A DNA stretch of 64,000 bases from Burkholderia sp. Leaf177 (lineage in GTDB: Bacteria > Pseudomonadota > Gammaproteobacteria > Burkholderiales > Burkholderiaceae): positions 79,751-143,750 of the forward strand of contig NZ_LMPF01000001.1 of NCBI RefSeq assembly GCF_001424345.1. The letters are read 5' to 3'. Under the pieces are notes generated by a model. That model made no database searches. It had not been told where the DNA came from and saw only the letters and a list, made by a program, of their open reading frames with translations. Position numbers and translations under genes: made by a program. Within the stretch, counting starts at the first letter, position 1. Each line of letters starts with the position of its first letter. Positions 26,328 through 34,847 of this stretch are shown piece by piece.

Positions 26328-27986
26328 ATGCTGAAACACTCCTTGATAGCAGCAGCGGTCGCGTTGTTCGCGGCTGGCTGCACCATGGCGCCGAAGTACG
26401 TGCGTCCGGCGGCGCCGGTCGACCAGACGTTCCCGCAAGGCGGCGTCTACGACAAGCAGCCGAGCGCGACATCGGGCGATGCAAACGGCCGCAGCGCGGA
26501 GACAAAACCGGCGGTGGATATCGGCTGGCGTGATTTCTTCGCCGATGCCCGTTTGCAGCGGATCGTCGAAATCGCGCTGAAGAACAACCGCGATTTGCGG
26601 GTATCCATGCTCAACGTCGCAACGGCGCGCGCGCAGTACCAGATCACGCGCGCGGGCTTGTTCCCGACGCTTGATGCAGTCGGCTCGCAAACGAAGCAGC
26701 GCACGCCGAAGGACCTGTCGTTCTTCAATCAGACCATCTCGAACCAGTATTCGGTTGGTGTGAATGCATCGTGGGAAATCGACTTCTTCGGGCGGATTCA
26801 AAGCTTGAAGGATCAGGCCTTGGCGCAGTATTTCGCGCTGGCCGAGACGCGCAAGGCGGCGGAGATTTCGCTTGTCTCGCAAGTCGCCGATCAGTACCTC
26901 ACCATGCTTTCCGACGACGATCAGCTCACCGTCACGCGCAACACGTTGAAGACGGCGGACGAGTCGTACCGGATCACGAAACTGCAATTCGATAACGGCG
27001 TAGGTTCCGAACTCGATGTGCGTCAGGCTCAGGGCGTTCAGCAACAGGCCGCTGCCAACCTGCAGTCGCAATTGCGTCTGCGGGCGCAGGCCGAGAACGC
27101 GCTGGTGCTGCTGATGGGCGAGCCGTTGCCCGCCGATCTGCCGCCTGGTTTGCCGCTCGACAGCCAGAACCTGCTCGCCGATATCCCTGCCGACCTGCCG
27201 TCCGATTTACTGACGCGGCGTCCGGACATTGCGTCGGCGGAGCAGTCGTTGCTGGCGGCGAATGCGAACATCGGCGCGGCGCGCGCGGCGTTTTTCCCGA
27301 AGATTTCTCTCACGGGAAGTTTCGGGACGTTGTCGCCGTCGCTCGGTGGACTGTTCAAACCGGGTTCGGCTGCATGGTCGTTTGCACCGCAGATCTCGAT
27401 TCCGATCTTCGAGGGCGGCACGAACATCGCCAATCTCGATGTGGCGCAGATCCAGAAGCGCATCGAAATCGCGAATTACGAGAAGACGATCCAGACTGCG
27501 TTCCGCGAAGTGGCGGATGGCCTGGCCGCGCGCGGGACGTACGATCAGCAGATTACCGCGCTTGAATCGTTCACGAAGTCGCAGTCGCGCAGGCTGGAGT
27601 TGTCGGACTTGCGTTATCGCAACGGCGTGGACAGCTATCTCGCGGTGCTGACGGCGCAGGACGATTTGTACACGGCGCAGCAACTGCTGATTTCGGCGCG
27701 GCTGAATCGGGCGACCAACCTCGTGGATTTGTATCGTGAGCTGGGCGGCGGCTGGATTGAACATGCTGGCGATCAGCCGCGTCCGTCGGATCTGATACCG
27801 GATTATCGGGATATCGGTACGCCGGCGACGGCGGCGCCTGCTGCGGCGGCTTCGGGCACGACGGTGGGTTCGGTATCGACCGGGCCTTCGACGGGTTCCG
27901 CGAAGCTGGTGCCCGTGCAGCATTTGATGCCGGCGGCGAAACCACAAGTCGATGCCGAAGGGAAAGCGGCTGGATCGGCAGGATAG
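26328..27986 (+). CDS. Outer-membrane efflux channel, NodT/OprM family lipoprotein
   Basis: The 552-residue channel completes the tripartite pump. The start at 26328 is 1 bp after the permease stop. The signal segment ends in lipobox AAGC near residue 18 (then TMAPKYVRPAAPV, a classic NodT start). Two OEP repeats with long coiled helices follow, for example NRDLRVSMLNVATARAQY and the ARAAFFPKISLTGSFG block typical of the second repeat. A Pro/Ala/Thr-rich tail of about 60 residues follows the second repeat, longer than in OprM. A terminator lies 22 bp downstream. Confidence 0.94.
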   Translation: MLKHSLIAAAVALFAAGCTMAPKYVRPAAPVDQTFPQGGVYDKQPSATSGDANGRSAETKPAVDIGWRDFFADARLQRIVEIALKNNRDLRVSMLNVATARAQYQITRAGLFPTLDAVGSQTKQRTPKDLSFFNQTISNQYSVGVNASWEIDFFGRIQSLKDQALAQYFALAETRKAAEISLVSQVADQYLTMLSDDDQLTVTRNTLKTADESYRITKLQFDNGVGSELDVRQAQGVQQQAAANLQSQLRLRAQAENALVLLMGEPLPADLPPGLPLDSQNLLADIPADLPSDLLTRRPDIASAEQSLLAANANIGAARAAFFPKISLTGSFGTLSPSLGGLFKPGSAAWSFAPQISIPIFEGGTNIANLDVAQIQKRIEIANYEKTIQTAFREVADGLAARGTYDQQITALESFTKSQSRRLELSDLRYRNGVDSYLAVLTAQDDLYTAQQLLISARLNRATNLVDLYRELGGGWIEHAGDQPRPSDLIPDYRDIGTPATAAPAAAASGTTVGSVSTGPSTGSAKLVPVQHLMPAAKPQVDAEGKAAGSAG

Positions 27987-28006
27987 TCTGGATAGTTTGG
28001 CGTCGT

Positions 28007-28039
28007 AAAAAAACCGCAGCCTTGGCTGCGGTTTTTTTT
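28007..28039 (+). terminator. Rho-independent terminator of the RND operon
   Basis: CCGCAGC (28014-28020) and GCTGCGG (28025-28031) form a stem with a 4-nt loop, preceded by an A-run and followed by eight T. Confidence 0.9.
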
Positions 28040-28620
28040 ATACCTGTGTCGATGAAATTTTCGGGGTAACTCTCAAAATATTCTGTTTAACGATCATTTA
28101 TGAGAATTATTCAGAATATTCTTATTTATGTTTTGTAAAAAATTGATTATCAAACTGAAACGAACCTACTGCTCGATGCAGTCACCGATATGATGGCGAT
28201 TGTCCGCTATGGTGCCTATTGTCAAACATGAATGAACAAGAATGGGAGCGAGACTAACCACTCACAGGAGGTGATTTGAAAAGTCGAAACAAGCACACGG
28301 TGATTTCGAGCATTGCCATTCGATTCGCTGGAATATTCAAGGCGACTTTTAACAGGGAAGTCAAATCCAAAGGCTTGTCGCCGAAAGACAAAAATGCGGG
28401 ATACATTTTTGCGAAGCTGTCGTTGCATGAAAGTAGTAGAAAAAGATGAACGCCGCGAAAGAACATTTGCGATCATGCGAAATTGACATCTCGGACTAGC
28501 CGAAATTCGAAGGCAAGCAATACGATCGATAGAAAAGGTCGAATGAAAAAGGACTCTATAAGAAGACGCTGTTTTGCTTCTCGTAGTTGAAAAATCAAGT
28601 AAATAATCAGATTGGTTAAT
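28040..28620. other. AT-rich intergenic accessory strip
   Basis: The segment has a much lower GC content than its surroundings. It contains an inverted pair AATATTCTG (28077-28085) and CAGAATATT (28112-28120) spaced by 26 bp, and a possible small reading frame at 28276-28449. Longer minus-strand frames exist but have no recognisable domain and no ribosome site. Composition suggests foreign origin. Confidence 0.5.
28276..28449 (+). CDS. Possible 57-residue protein with TTG start, unknown function
   Basis: AGGAGG (28266-28271), continuing as AGGAGGTGAT, is almost the full complement of the 16S 3' end and lies 4 bp before a TTG that opens a 57-residue frame. The product is basic, with many Lys, Arg and Ser, begins MKSRNKHTVISS and ends SSRKR, and has no recognised domain. 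The spacing is short and the frame lies in AT-rich DNA, so this is only a candidate. Confidence 0.3.
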   Translation: MKSRNKHTVISSIAIRFAGIFKATFNREVKSKGLSPKDKNAGYIFAKLSLHESSRKR

Positions 28621-28629
28621 ATTGCATGT

Positions 28630-28718
28630 CGCGCTCAAATGAGCGCGTGGGTTGAAATTTGTTAATTCTGGTTTGACAATGTGTAAATGATGTCGTCGCG
28701 GCTTTGTGCCGCGACGAC
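28630..28718. other. Two perfect hairpins beside the permease relic
   Basis: CGCGCTCA/TGAGCGCG (28630-28647, 2-nt loop) and GTCGTCGCGGC/GCCGCGACGAC (28692-28718, 5-nt loop) are perfect stems. They lie just beyond the 3' end of the permease-tail relic on the minus strand, where a terminator of the ancestral gene would be, although neither has a T-run. Confidence 0.45.
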
Positions 28719-28782
28719 GTAATGATCTCGCTTACTGGACCTTTATCTGCAGACAACTTTTCGCGAATGGTATTGGTTTTAT

Positions 28783-29045
28783 TCATTCGTTCCGCCTTTG
28801 CCGCTCCATCAGAACCATCCCACGCATGGCGAATCGCACCTGTGGCATCGTCATTTTTAGCCCATCGATTAGTCAGCAAACTGACGACACCGACTGTGCC
28901 TGCAGAATTCGTTGCTTGAATCGATTACAGCGCCTTCGGCAACTGCGACAACAACTTGCTGTAACCATGGCACGAGTTGCCGACCTCATACACACGCTAT
29001 CGAGTTTTAGAATGGTGCTTCCTGAACCACAGCTTAACTACGGCT
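28783..29045 (-). pseudogene. Decayed 3' end of a nucleobase permease gene
   Basis: On the minus strand this segment aligns with the last 260 bp or so of the intact permease at 29784-30045, including its stop. The final 24 residues can still be read as KNDDATGAIRHAWDGSDGAA-KAER, against KERDATCAIRRAGHDFDGTV-KADR in the intact protein (13 of 24 identical), and a one-base insertion breaks the frame at the stop. Further upstream, CGGCAACTGCGACAACAACTT matches the intact CGGCAGTTGCGAGAAGAACTT. The rest of the gene is absent, the relBE pair taking the place where it would continue. Confidence 0.72.
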
Positions 29046-29072
29046 TTTTTGCGTCGGAAACAATGGCTACCA

Positions 29073-29152
29073 ATTAGGTCATTGTAAAGACCATCTAAAT
29101 GACCTAATATAAGTACCAAATTTGATGCTACGTTGAGGTCACATTCAATGTG
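29073..29152. promoter_or_regulatory. Promoter and operator palindromes before relBE
   Basis: ATTAGGTCATT (29073-29083) and AATGACCTAAT (29098-29108) are exact 11-bp reverse complements around 14 bp. They overlap a promoter-like TTGTAA (29082-29087), 17-bp gap, TAATAT (29105-29110). A second palindrome CACATT-C-AATGTG lies at 29140-29152. Toxin-antitoxin pairs are usually autoregulated, and these are the likely antitoxin sites. Confidence 0.6.
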
Positions 29153-29204
29153 CCGAAAACGTAAACATTGAAGTCTTGACACGCTGCTTACTGATAGAGG
29201 CAAT

Positions 29205-29447
29205 ATGGAACTCATTCTTGCGCGCACTTCGATTGGAATCAGCGAACTCAAGGTCAACCCATCGGCCGCAATTGAGCAGGCTGACGGGCCCGTCGCAGTG
29301 CTTAACCGAAACAAGCCCGTCGCGTATCTGATCCCGGCGCACGAATGGGAAGCAATCTGCGAACGGCTTGAAGATATTGAGTTGGCTGAGATTGTTAGGG
29401 CGCGCCGCGGCGAGAAAGCTGTGAGTGTGAAAGTTGAAGACCTATGA
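29205..29447 (+). CDS. Type II antitoxin, Phd/YefM family
   Basis: An 80-residue antitoxin. The N-terminal half, ISELKVNPSAAIEQADGPVAVLNRNKPVAYLIPAHEWE, matches Phd/YefM folds (shown as landmarks only) that bind DNA as dimers. The C-terminal half is acidic and helical (RLEDIELAEIVRARRGEKAV) and would wrap the toxin. It overlaps the toxin gene by 14 bp, ensuring coupled synthesis. Two palindromes lie upstream. Its base composition is lower in GC than the chromosome average. Confidence 0.88.
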   Translation: MELILARTSIGISELKVNPSAAIEQADGPVAVLNRNKPVAYLIPAHEWEAICERLEDIELAEIVRARRGEKAVSVKVEDL

Positions 29448-29727
29448 ACTACAGTTTTTAGTATCGGCAAAGAAGGAATGGGACAAGCTCGACAACACAG
29501 TGCGTCAGCAACTTAAACGCAAGCTTGTGGAGCGGCTTGCAAATCCACGAGTGGAATCCGCGCGTCTCGCTACCATGCCGGATTGCTACAAGATCAAATT
29601 GGTCTCATCGGGCTATCGATTGGTGTATCAGGTCGTCGATCGCAAGATTACAGTTGTGGTGATTGCAATTGGAAAGCGGGAAAGAAAAGCGGTTTATTCG
29701 ATAGCACTCGGTCGCGTCCCGCAATGA
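29434..29727 (+). CDS. RelE/ParE-superfamily toxin (mRNA interferase type)
   Basis: A 97-residue basic protein of RelE size. The start YELQFLVSAKKEWDKLDNTVRQQLKRKL and the C-terminal SGYRLVYQVVDRKITVVVIAIGKRE pattern, with Arg and Tyr in RLVYQV and the final basic GKRER, are typical of RelE toxins that cleave mRNA in the ribosomal A site. It overlaps the upstream antitoxin gene. A terminator lies 14 bp after the stop. Confidence 0.9.
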   Translation: MKTYELQFLVSAKKEWDKLDNTVRQQLKRKLVERLANPRVESARLATMPDCYKIKLVSSGYRLVYQVVDRKITVVVIAIGKRERKAVYSIALGRVPQ

Positions 29728-29740
29728 AGCCACAAGTATC

Positions 29741-29774
29741 AAGCTGCTCGACAGACGCATCGAGCAGCTTTTTT
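29741..29774. terminator. Terminator between relE and the permease
   Basis: AAGCTGCTCG and CGAGCAGCTT form a perfect 10-bp stem with a 10-nt loop, followed by T on the plus strand. It ends relBE and lies 10 bp after the end of the convergent permease gene. Confidence 0.85.
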
Positions 29775-29783
29775 ACATCCAAT

Positions 29784-31157
29784 TCACCGATCCGCTTTCA
29801 CCGTTCCATCGAAATCATGACCGGCGCGCCGAATCGCGCACGTGGCATCGCGTTCCTTCTTTACGCCGTTGAACACAATATTGAGCAGCACCGCCGACAC
29901 CGACGCCAGCAGAATCCCGCTGTGCAGAATGGGTTCGAGCGCGTGCGGCAGTTGCGAGAAGAACTTCGGCGCGACCACCGGCACGAGTCCCAGCCCAATA
30001 CTCACCGCGACAATGAACAAGTTGTGATGGTTCTTCACGAAGTCGACCTTCGACAGCACCTTGATCCCGTTCGCCGCGACCATGCCGAACATCACGATGC
30101 CCGCGCCGCCCAGCACGAACGGCGGCACCGAAGCGACCACTTGCGCCATCTTCGGAAAGAGCCCGAGCGCCACCAGGATCACACCGCCGGTCGCGCAGAC
30201 AAAGCGACTTTTCACGCCCGTCACGCCGATCAGCCCGACGTTCTGCGAAAACGATGTATGCGGAAACGAGTTGAACACGCCGCCTATCAACGTGCCGAGT
30301 CCATCGACTCTCAAGCCGCGCACCAGCGCATCCTGATCGACGGGACGCTCGACCATATCGCCGACGGCGAGGAACATGCCCGTCGATTCAATGAAGGTGA
30401 CGAACATGACGATGACCATCGTTGCAATGGAAAGCGGGTCGAAGTGCGGCAAGCCGAAGTGAAACGGCAGCACGATGCCGACCCATGGCGCGCTCGTCAC
30501 GCCGTTCAGGTCGACGCGTCCGAGTGACATGGCGATCGCAAATCCCGCCACGATGCCCAGCAACACGGAAATATTCGCGATAAACCCGCGCCCGAACTTG
30601 TTGATCAACAAAATCAGCACGAGCACGACAAGCGCAAGCAGCAGATAAACCGGATTCCCATATTCGGGATTGCCGACACCGCCGGCCGCCCAGTTGATCC
30701 CCACGCCCATCAGCGACAAACCAATCACCGCGATCACCGTTCCGACCACGACGGGCGGGAAAAAGCGCAGCAACTTTCCGATCATCGGCGCAAGGAATAT
30801 TCCGATGACGCCCGCCGCAATCGTCGCGCCGAATATGTCGAGAATGCCGAGCCCGGGATTCGTTCCGATGGCCACCATCGGACCGACGGCGGCGAACGTG
30901 CATCCCATGATGACCGGCAAGCGGATGCCGAAGATCCACAGGCCGAGCGTCTGGATCAGCGTCGCGACGCCGCATGAAAAAAGATCGGCGCTGATCAAAA
31001 ACGCGATCTGGTCTTTTGGCAACTTGAGCGCTGCGCCGAGAATCAGCGGCACGGCGACGGCGCCTGCGTACATCACGAGTACATGCTGGATGCCCAAGGT
31101 GAGCAATTGGGCGGCGGGCAAGCGTTCGTCGCACGGATGAACCTGATTTGATGCCAT
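29784..31157 (-). CDS. Nucleobase:cation symporter-2 (NCS2) family purine/xanthine permease
   Basis: A 457-residue inner-membrane permease with about 14 TM segments. I take the start at MASNQVHP (31157), preceded by GGAGAGAGAC on the minus strand. LGIQHVLVMYAGAVAVPLILGAAL and FLISADLFSCGVATLIQ near the start, the GTVIAVIGLSLMGVG middle region, and NSFPHTSFSQNVGLIGVTGVKSR later are NCS2 landmarks of the xanthine/urate branch. The last 24 residues recur in a decayed copy beyond the relBE pair. The preferred substrate among xanthine, urate and others is not certain. Confidence 0.92.
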   Translation of the reverse strand: MASNQVHPCDERLPAAQLLTLGIQHVLVMYAGAVAVPLILGAALKLPKDQIAFLISADLFSCGVATLIQTLGLWIFGIRLPVIMGCTFAAVGPMVAIGTNPGLGILDIFGATIAAGVIGIFLAPMIGKLLRFFPPVVVGTVIAVIGLSLMGVGINWAAGGVGNPEYGNPVYLLLALVVLVLILLINKFGRGFIANISVLLGIVAGFAIAMSLGRVDLNGVTSAPWVGIVLPFHFGLPHFDPLSIATMVIVMFVTFIESTGMFLAVGDMVERPVDQDALVRGLRVDGLGTLIGGVFNSFPHTSFSQNVGLIGVTGVKSRFVCATGGVILVALGLFPKMAQVVASVPPFVLGGAGIVMFGMVAANGIKVLSKVDFVKNHHNLFIVAVSIGLGLVPVVAPKFFSQLPHALEPILHSGILLASVSAVLLNIVFNGVKKERDATCAIRRAGHDFDGTVKADR

Positions 31158-31568
31158 GTCTTGTCTCTCTCCATCAATTTGATCGCCGTGCAATCCGGAC
31201 GTCTTGTTTGAGCGATCCAAGGTAAGTGGCTTAAAAAGCAAGAACAAGTCGACGTTGGCGTATGGCCCCCTTAGCCGGGCTGATATGGCCCGAGTGGCTT
31301 AACATTGCGTGTGGCGCGGCAAAGCGTTGACTGGCGGGCGTTGATCGATTTGCGTCGTGCGAACGCGGGTGCTCAGATACGAGGCGTGGTTATGATGGTT
31401 ATCGGCCGGGACGCATAGTCCGTTTTGTTGCGACGCGAAGGAAGCACGGGGTTAACCCGTCGCAACCGGGTTTTCGAATGTTTTTTATCGGTTTCGAAAC
31501 ACGTATTGAACCTGCGCTTAAACTAACGCCGCACGCGACCTTACACGCAGTACGAAGACCTCATACAA
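31158..31568. other. Divergent region between permease and epimerase
   Basis: This 411-bp spacer carries two exact copies of AGTGGCTTAA (31225-31234 and 31293-31302), 68 bp apart, which could be regulator sites. No gene is supported, although a short frame in it runs into the epimerase in another frame. Confidence 0.5.
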
Positions 31569-32810
31569 ATGTCCGATATCTCGAAGCCTCACACGCCATT
31601 CCCAGATTTCCGTTCGCGCGAGTTCCTGCTCGATCACGCGCTACGCACCATGACGTTCTATCACCCGCATTGCATGGATCCGGCGGGCGGTTTCTACCAT
31701 TTCTACAAGGACAACGGCGCGGTCTACGATCGCAGGACGCGGCATCTGGTATCGAGTACGCGCTTCGTTTTCACCTACGCAATGGCGTACAAACATTTCG
31801 GTCTCGATGAATATCGCGGCGGCGTGCGCCATGGCATCGAATATTTGCGCGAGTTTCATCGCAATCCGGAAACGGGCGGTTATGCGTGGACACTCGATGG
31901 CCGCAATGTCACCGATGGCACCAATCATTGTTACGGCCTCGCGTTCGTCGTGCTGGCCTATGCGAAGGCGCTCGAAGCCGGTTTCGAAGAAGCGCGCGCG
32001 TATCTGGAAGAAACGTGGGACCTGATGGAAACGCGCTTCTGGGACGCCGGACACGGTTTGTACAAGGACGAGGCGAGCGCGGACTGGGTGGTGTCGGACT
32101 ATCGCGGGCAGAACGCCAACATGCACGCGTGCGAGGCAATGCTCGCCGCATTCGAGGCATCGAAAGACGAGCGTTATTTGGATCGCGCCGCGCTTCTCGC
32201 CGACAACATGGTGAACCGCCAGGCCGCGCTCGCCGGCGGACTCGTATGGGAACACTACAAGCCGGACTGGTCGGTGGACTGGGAATACAACAAGGGCGAC
32301 AAGACCAACATCTTCCGTCCGTGGGGATTCCAGCCGGGGCATCAGACGGAATGGGCGAAGCTGCTGCTGATCCTGGAACGGCATCGCCCGGAAGCCTGGC
32401 ATGTGAAGCGCGCCCGTGAACTCTTCGATAAAGCCATGGAACTCTCGTGGGACCACGAGCACGGCGGCATGGTTTATGGCTTCGACGTCGAAGGCAAGTT
32501 CTACGACGAAGACAAATACTTCTGGGTCCAGGCTGAATCGCTGGCAACCGCCGCGTTGCTCGCCGATCGCGCCGCGCGCGACGGCGACGCCGCTGGCGCA
32601 AGCCGCTACTGGAAAGATTACGACCGCTTGTGGGCTTACAGCTGGGAACACTTTGTCGACCATAAATGGGGCGCGTGGTACAGAATTCTCGCGCGCGACA
32701 ACAGCAAATACAGCGACGAGAAAAGCCCCGCCGGCAAGGTCGACTATCACACGATGGGCGCATGCTACGAAGTGCTAAACGTAATCTCGCGCGACCCGCA
32801 GAATCCCTGA
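31569..32810 (+). CDS. AGE-family epimerase/isomerase
   Basis: A 413-residue (alpha/alpha)6-barrel enzyme of the N-acylglucosamine 2-epimerase / D-mannose isomerase / YihS group. [16 protein letters not shown] near residue 60, [18 protein letters not shown] near residue 118, the [12 protein letters not shown] region near residue 180 and [14 protein letters not shown] near residue 315 supply the usual His, Arg and Glu catalytic positions. Substrate cannot be told: mannose/fructose interconversion is common for this size. The formaldehyde dehydrogenase gene follows after 26 bp in the same direction. Confidence 0.88.
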   Translation: MSDISKPHTPFPDFRSREFLLDHALRTMTFYHPHCMDPAGGFYHFYKDNGAVYDRRTRHLVSSTRFVFTYAMAYKHFGLDEYRGGVRHGIEYLREFHRNPETGGYAWTLDGRNVTDGTNHCYGLAFVVLAYAKALEAGFEEARAYLEETWDLMETRFWDAGHGLYKDEASADWVVSDYRGQNANMHACEAMLAAFEASKDERYLDRAALLADNMVNRQAALAGGLVWEHYKPDWSVDWEYNKGDKTNIFRPWGFQPGHQTEWAKLLLILERHRPEAWHVKRARELFDKAMELSWDHEHGGMVYGFDVEGKFYDEDKYFWVQAESLATAALLADRAARDGDAAGASRYWKDYDRLWAYSWEHFVDHKWGAWYRILARDNSKYSDEKSPAGKVDYHTMGACYEVLNVISRDPQNP

Positions 32811-32836
32811 AACGATCAACGAAAGGAGTCGGACAC

Positions 32837-33943
32837 ATGAAGACGAAAGCCGCCATTGCATGGGAAGCCGGAAAGCCGCTGACCATCGAGGAAGTGGATC
32901 TTGAAGGGCCGCGCGCCGGCGAAGTGCTGATCGAGGTGAAGGCCACCGGCATTTGCCACACCGATTACTACACGCTCTCGGGCGCGGATCCGGAAGGCAT
33001 TTTCCCGGCTATTCTCGGCCATGAAGGCGCGGGAATCGTCGTGGATGTCGGTCCGGGCGTCGGCACATTGCGCAAAGGCGATCACGTCATTCCGCTCTAC
33101 ACGCCCGAATGCCGCCAGTGCAAGTTCTGCCTTTCGCGCAAGACCAACCTGTGCCAGGCCATCCGCTCCACGCAAGGCCGCGGTTTGATGCCGGACGCAA
33201 CGTCGCGTTTCTCCATCGATGGAAAACCGCTGTTCCATTACATGGGGACATCGACGTTTTCGAACTACATCGTCGTGCCGGAAATCGCGGTGGCGAAGGT
33301 GCGGGAAGACGCGCCGTTCGACAAAATTTGCTACATCGGCTGCGGCGTCACGACGGGCGTGGGCGCTGTCGTGTATTCGGCGAAAGTCGAGGCGGGCGCG
33401 AACGTGGTCGTGTTCGGGCTGGGCGGCATCGGCTTGAACGTGATCCAGGGCGCGAAAATGGTGGGCGCGGACAAGATCATTGGCGTCGATCTGAATCCGG
33501 GGCGCGTGGAACTCGCGAAGAAGTTCGGCATGACGCATTTCATCAACCCGAACGAAGTGCCGAATGTGGTCGATCACATCGTGCAACTCACCGACGGCGG
33601 CGCCGATTATTCGTTCGAATGCATCGGCAATACGAAGGTGATGCGCCAGGCGCTCGAATGCACGCACAAGGGCTGGGGACAATCGTTCATCATCGGCGTG
33701 GCGGCGGCGGGCGAGGAAATCTCGACGCGTCCGTTCCAGCTCGTGACCGGCCGCGAATGGAAAGGCTCGGCGTTCGGCGGCGCGCGTGGACGCACGGATG
33801 TGCCGAAGATCGTCGATTGGTACATGGAAGGCAAGATCAATATCGACGACCTGATTACGCACACGTTGCCGCTCGAGCGCATCAACGAAGGCTTCGACCT
33901 GATGAAAAAGGGCGAGTCGATCCGCTCGGTGGTTCTTTACTGA
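32837..33943 (+). CDS. S-(hydroxymethyl)glutathione dehydrogenase / class III alcohol dehydrogenase
   Basis: A 368-residue NAD-dependent zinc enzyme that oxidises the glutathione adduct of formaldehyde to S-formylglutathione. [16 protein letters not shown] near residue 35 and [15 protein letters not shown] near residue 62 give catalytic zinc ligands; [15 protein letters not shown] near residue 92 is the four-Cys structural zinc site. [18 protein letters not shown] near residue 195 is the NAD fold. AAAGGAGTC precedes the ATG. The esterase for the product follows directly. Confidence 0.94.
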   Translation: MKTKAAIAWEAGKPLTIEEVDLEGPRAGEVLIEVKATGICHTDYYTLSGADPEGIFPAILGHEGAGIVVDVGPGVGTLRKGDHVIPLYTPECRQCKFCLSRKTNLCQAIRSTQGRGLMPDATSRFSIDGKPLFHYMGTSTFSNYIVVPEIAVAKVREDAPFDKICYIGCGVTTGVGAVVYSAKVEAGANVVVFGLGGIGLNVIQGAKMVGADKIIGVDLNPGRVELAKKFGMTHFINPNEVPNVVDHIVQLTDGGADYSFECIGNTKVMRQALECTHKGWGQSFIIGVAAAGEEISTRPFQLVTGREWKGSAFGGARGRTDVPKIVDWYMEGKINIDDLITHTLPLERINEGFDLMKKGESIRSVVLY

Positions 33944-33954
33944 GGATGACGACA

Positions 33955-34800
33955 ATGCTGGAACTCGTGGAAGAACATCGCTGCTTTGGCGGCGTGCAGC
34001 GCACTTACAAGCACGACTCGCAAACCATCGGCCTGCCGATGCGATTCTCCGTGTTCCTGCCGCCACAGGCCGCGCACGGCAAGGTTCCCGCGTTGTTTTA
34101 TCTCGCGGGTCTTACGTGTACCGAGGAGACGTTTGCGATCAAGGCCGGCGCGCAACGTTATGCAACGGAGCATGGCATTGCGCTGATCGCGCCGGATACG
34201 AGTCCGCGCGGCGCTGGCGTGCCGAACGAAAGCGCGGCGTGGGATTTTGGCGTGGGCGCGGGGTTTTATGTGGATGCCACGCAGGAACCGTGGGCGCAAA
34301 ACTACCGGATGTATTCGTACGTGACGCAGGAATTGCGCACAACGGTGCTGGCGGGATTGCCCGTGCGCGAAGACCGCTTGGGGATTTTTGGACATTCCAT
34401 GGGCGGCCACGGTGCGCTGGTTCTGGCGCTGAAGAATCCGGATATCTACAAGTCGGTGTCCGCCTTTGCGCCGATTGCCGCGCCTTCGCAATGCCCTTGG
34501 GGCGAGAAGGCGTTTTCAGGATATCTGGGCGATGATCGGGAAGCGTGGAAGCAGTACGACGCGAGCGAACTGGTGAAATACGCGAAGGCGAAGTTCGATG
34601 CGGGGATTTTGATCGACCAGGGTCTCGCCGATAACTTCCTTGCCACGCAACTGCATCCGGAGATTTTCGAGGCAGCCGCAAAAGCGGCGGGGCAGGCGGT
34701 GACACTGCGCCGGCATGAAGGATACGACCACGGGTATTACTTCATCTCGACGTTTATTGGCGAGCACGTGGCGTTTCACGCGCGGACGTTGTGTGGGTGA
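33955..34800 (+). CDS. fghA: S-formylglutathione hydrolase
   Basis: An esterase-D-family serine hydrolase of about 281 residues that frees formate and glutathione, completing formaldehyde detoxification. The nucleophile lies in FGHSMGGHGAL near residue 147, and the charge relay ends in HEGYDHGYYF near residue 258. FYLAGLTCTEETF near residue 50 forms the oxyanion region. ATG codons at 33946 and 33955 both occur after GAGG; 33955 has better spacing. It lies just after the dehydrogenase, as in many frm/adhC operons. Confidence 0.93.
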   Translation: MLELVEEHRCFGGVQRTYKHDSQTIGLPMRFSVFLPPQAAHGKVPALFYLAGLTCTEETFAIKAGAQRYATEHGIALIAPDTSPRGAGVPNESAAWDFGVGAGFYVDATQEPWAQNYRMYSYVTQELRTTVLAGLPVREDRLGIFGHSMGGHGALVLALKNPDIYKSVSAFAPIAAPSQCPWGEKAFSGYLGDDREAWKQYDASELVKYAKAKFDAGILIDQGLADNFLATQLHPEIFEAAAKAAGQAVTLRRHEGYDHGYYFISTFIGEHVAFHARTLCG

Positions 34801-34813
34801 GGCGGCGTCAGGC

Positions 34814-34834
34814 GGAAGCGCTTGACGCGCTTCC
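34814..34834. terminator. Stem-loop between convergent genes
   Basis: GGAAGCGC and GCGCTTCC form an 8-bp stem with a 5-nt loop in the 47-bp gap between the esterase and znuB-type stop codons. It has no T-run on the plus strand beyond a short A-rich tail. Confidence 0.45.
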
Positions 34835-34847
34835 CAAAAACTGCTGC

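Noticed and set aside
24440..26386. 648-residue antisense frame over the RND permease
   Set aside because: Same cause; the plus strand encodes an unmistakable AcrB-type protein.
28222..28638. 138-residue minus-strand frame in the AT-rich strip
   Set aside because: No ribosome site or domain, and it opposes the frame with the better SD signal; both remain weak.
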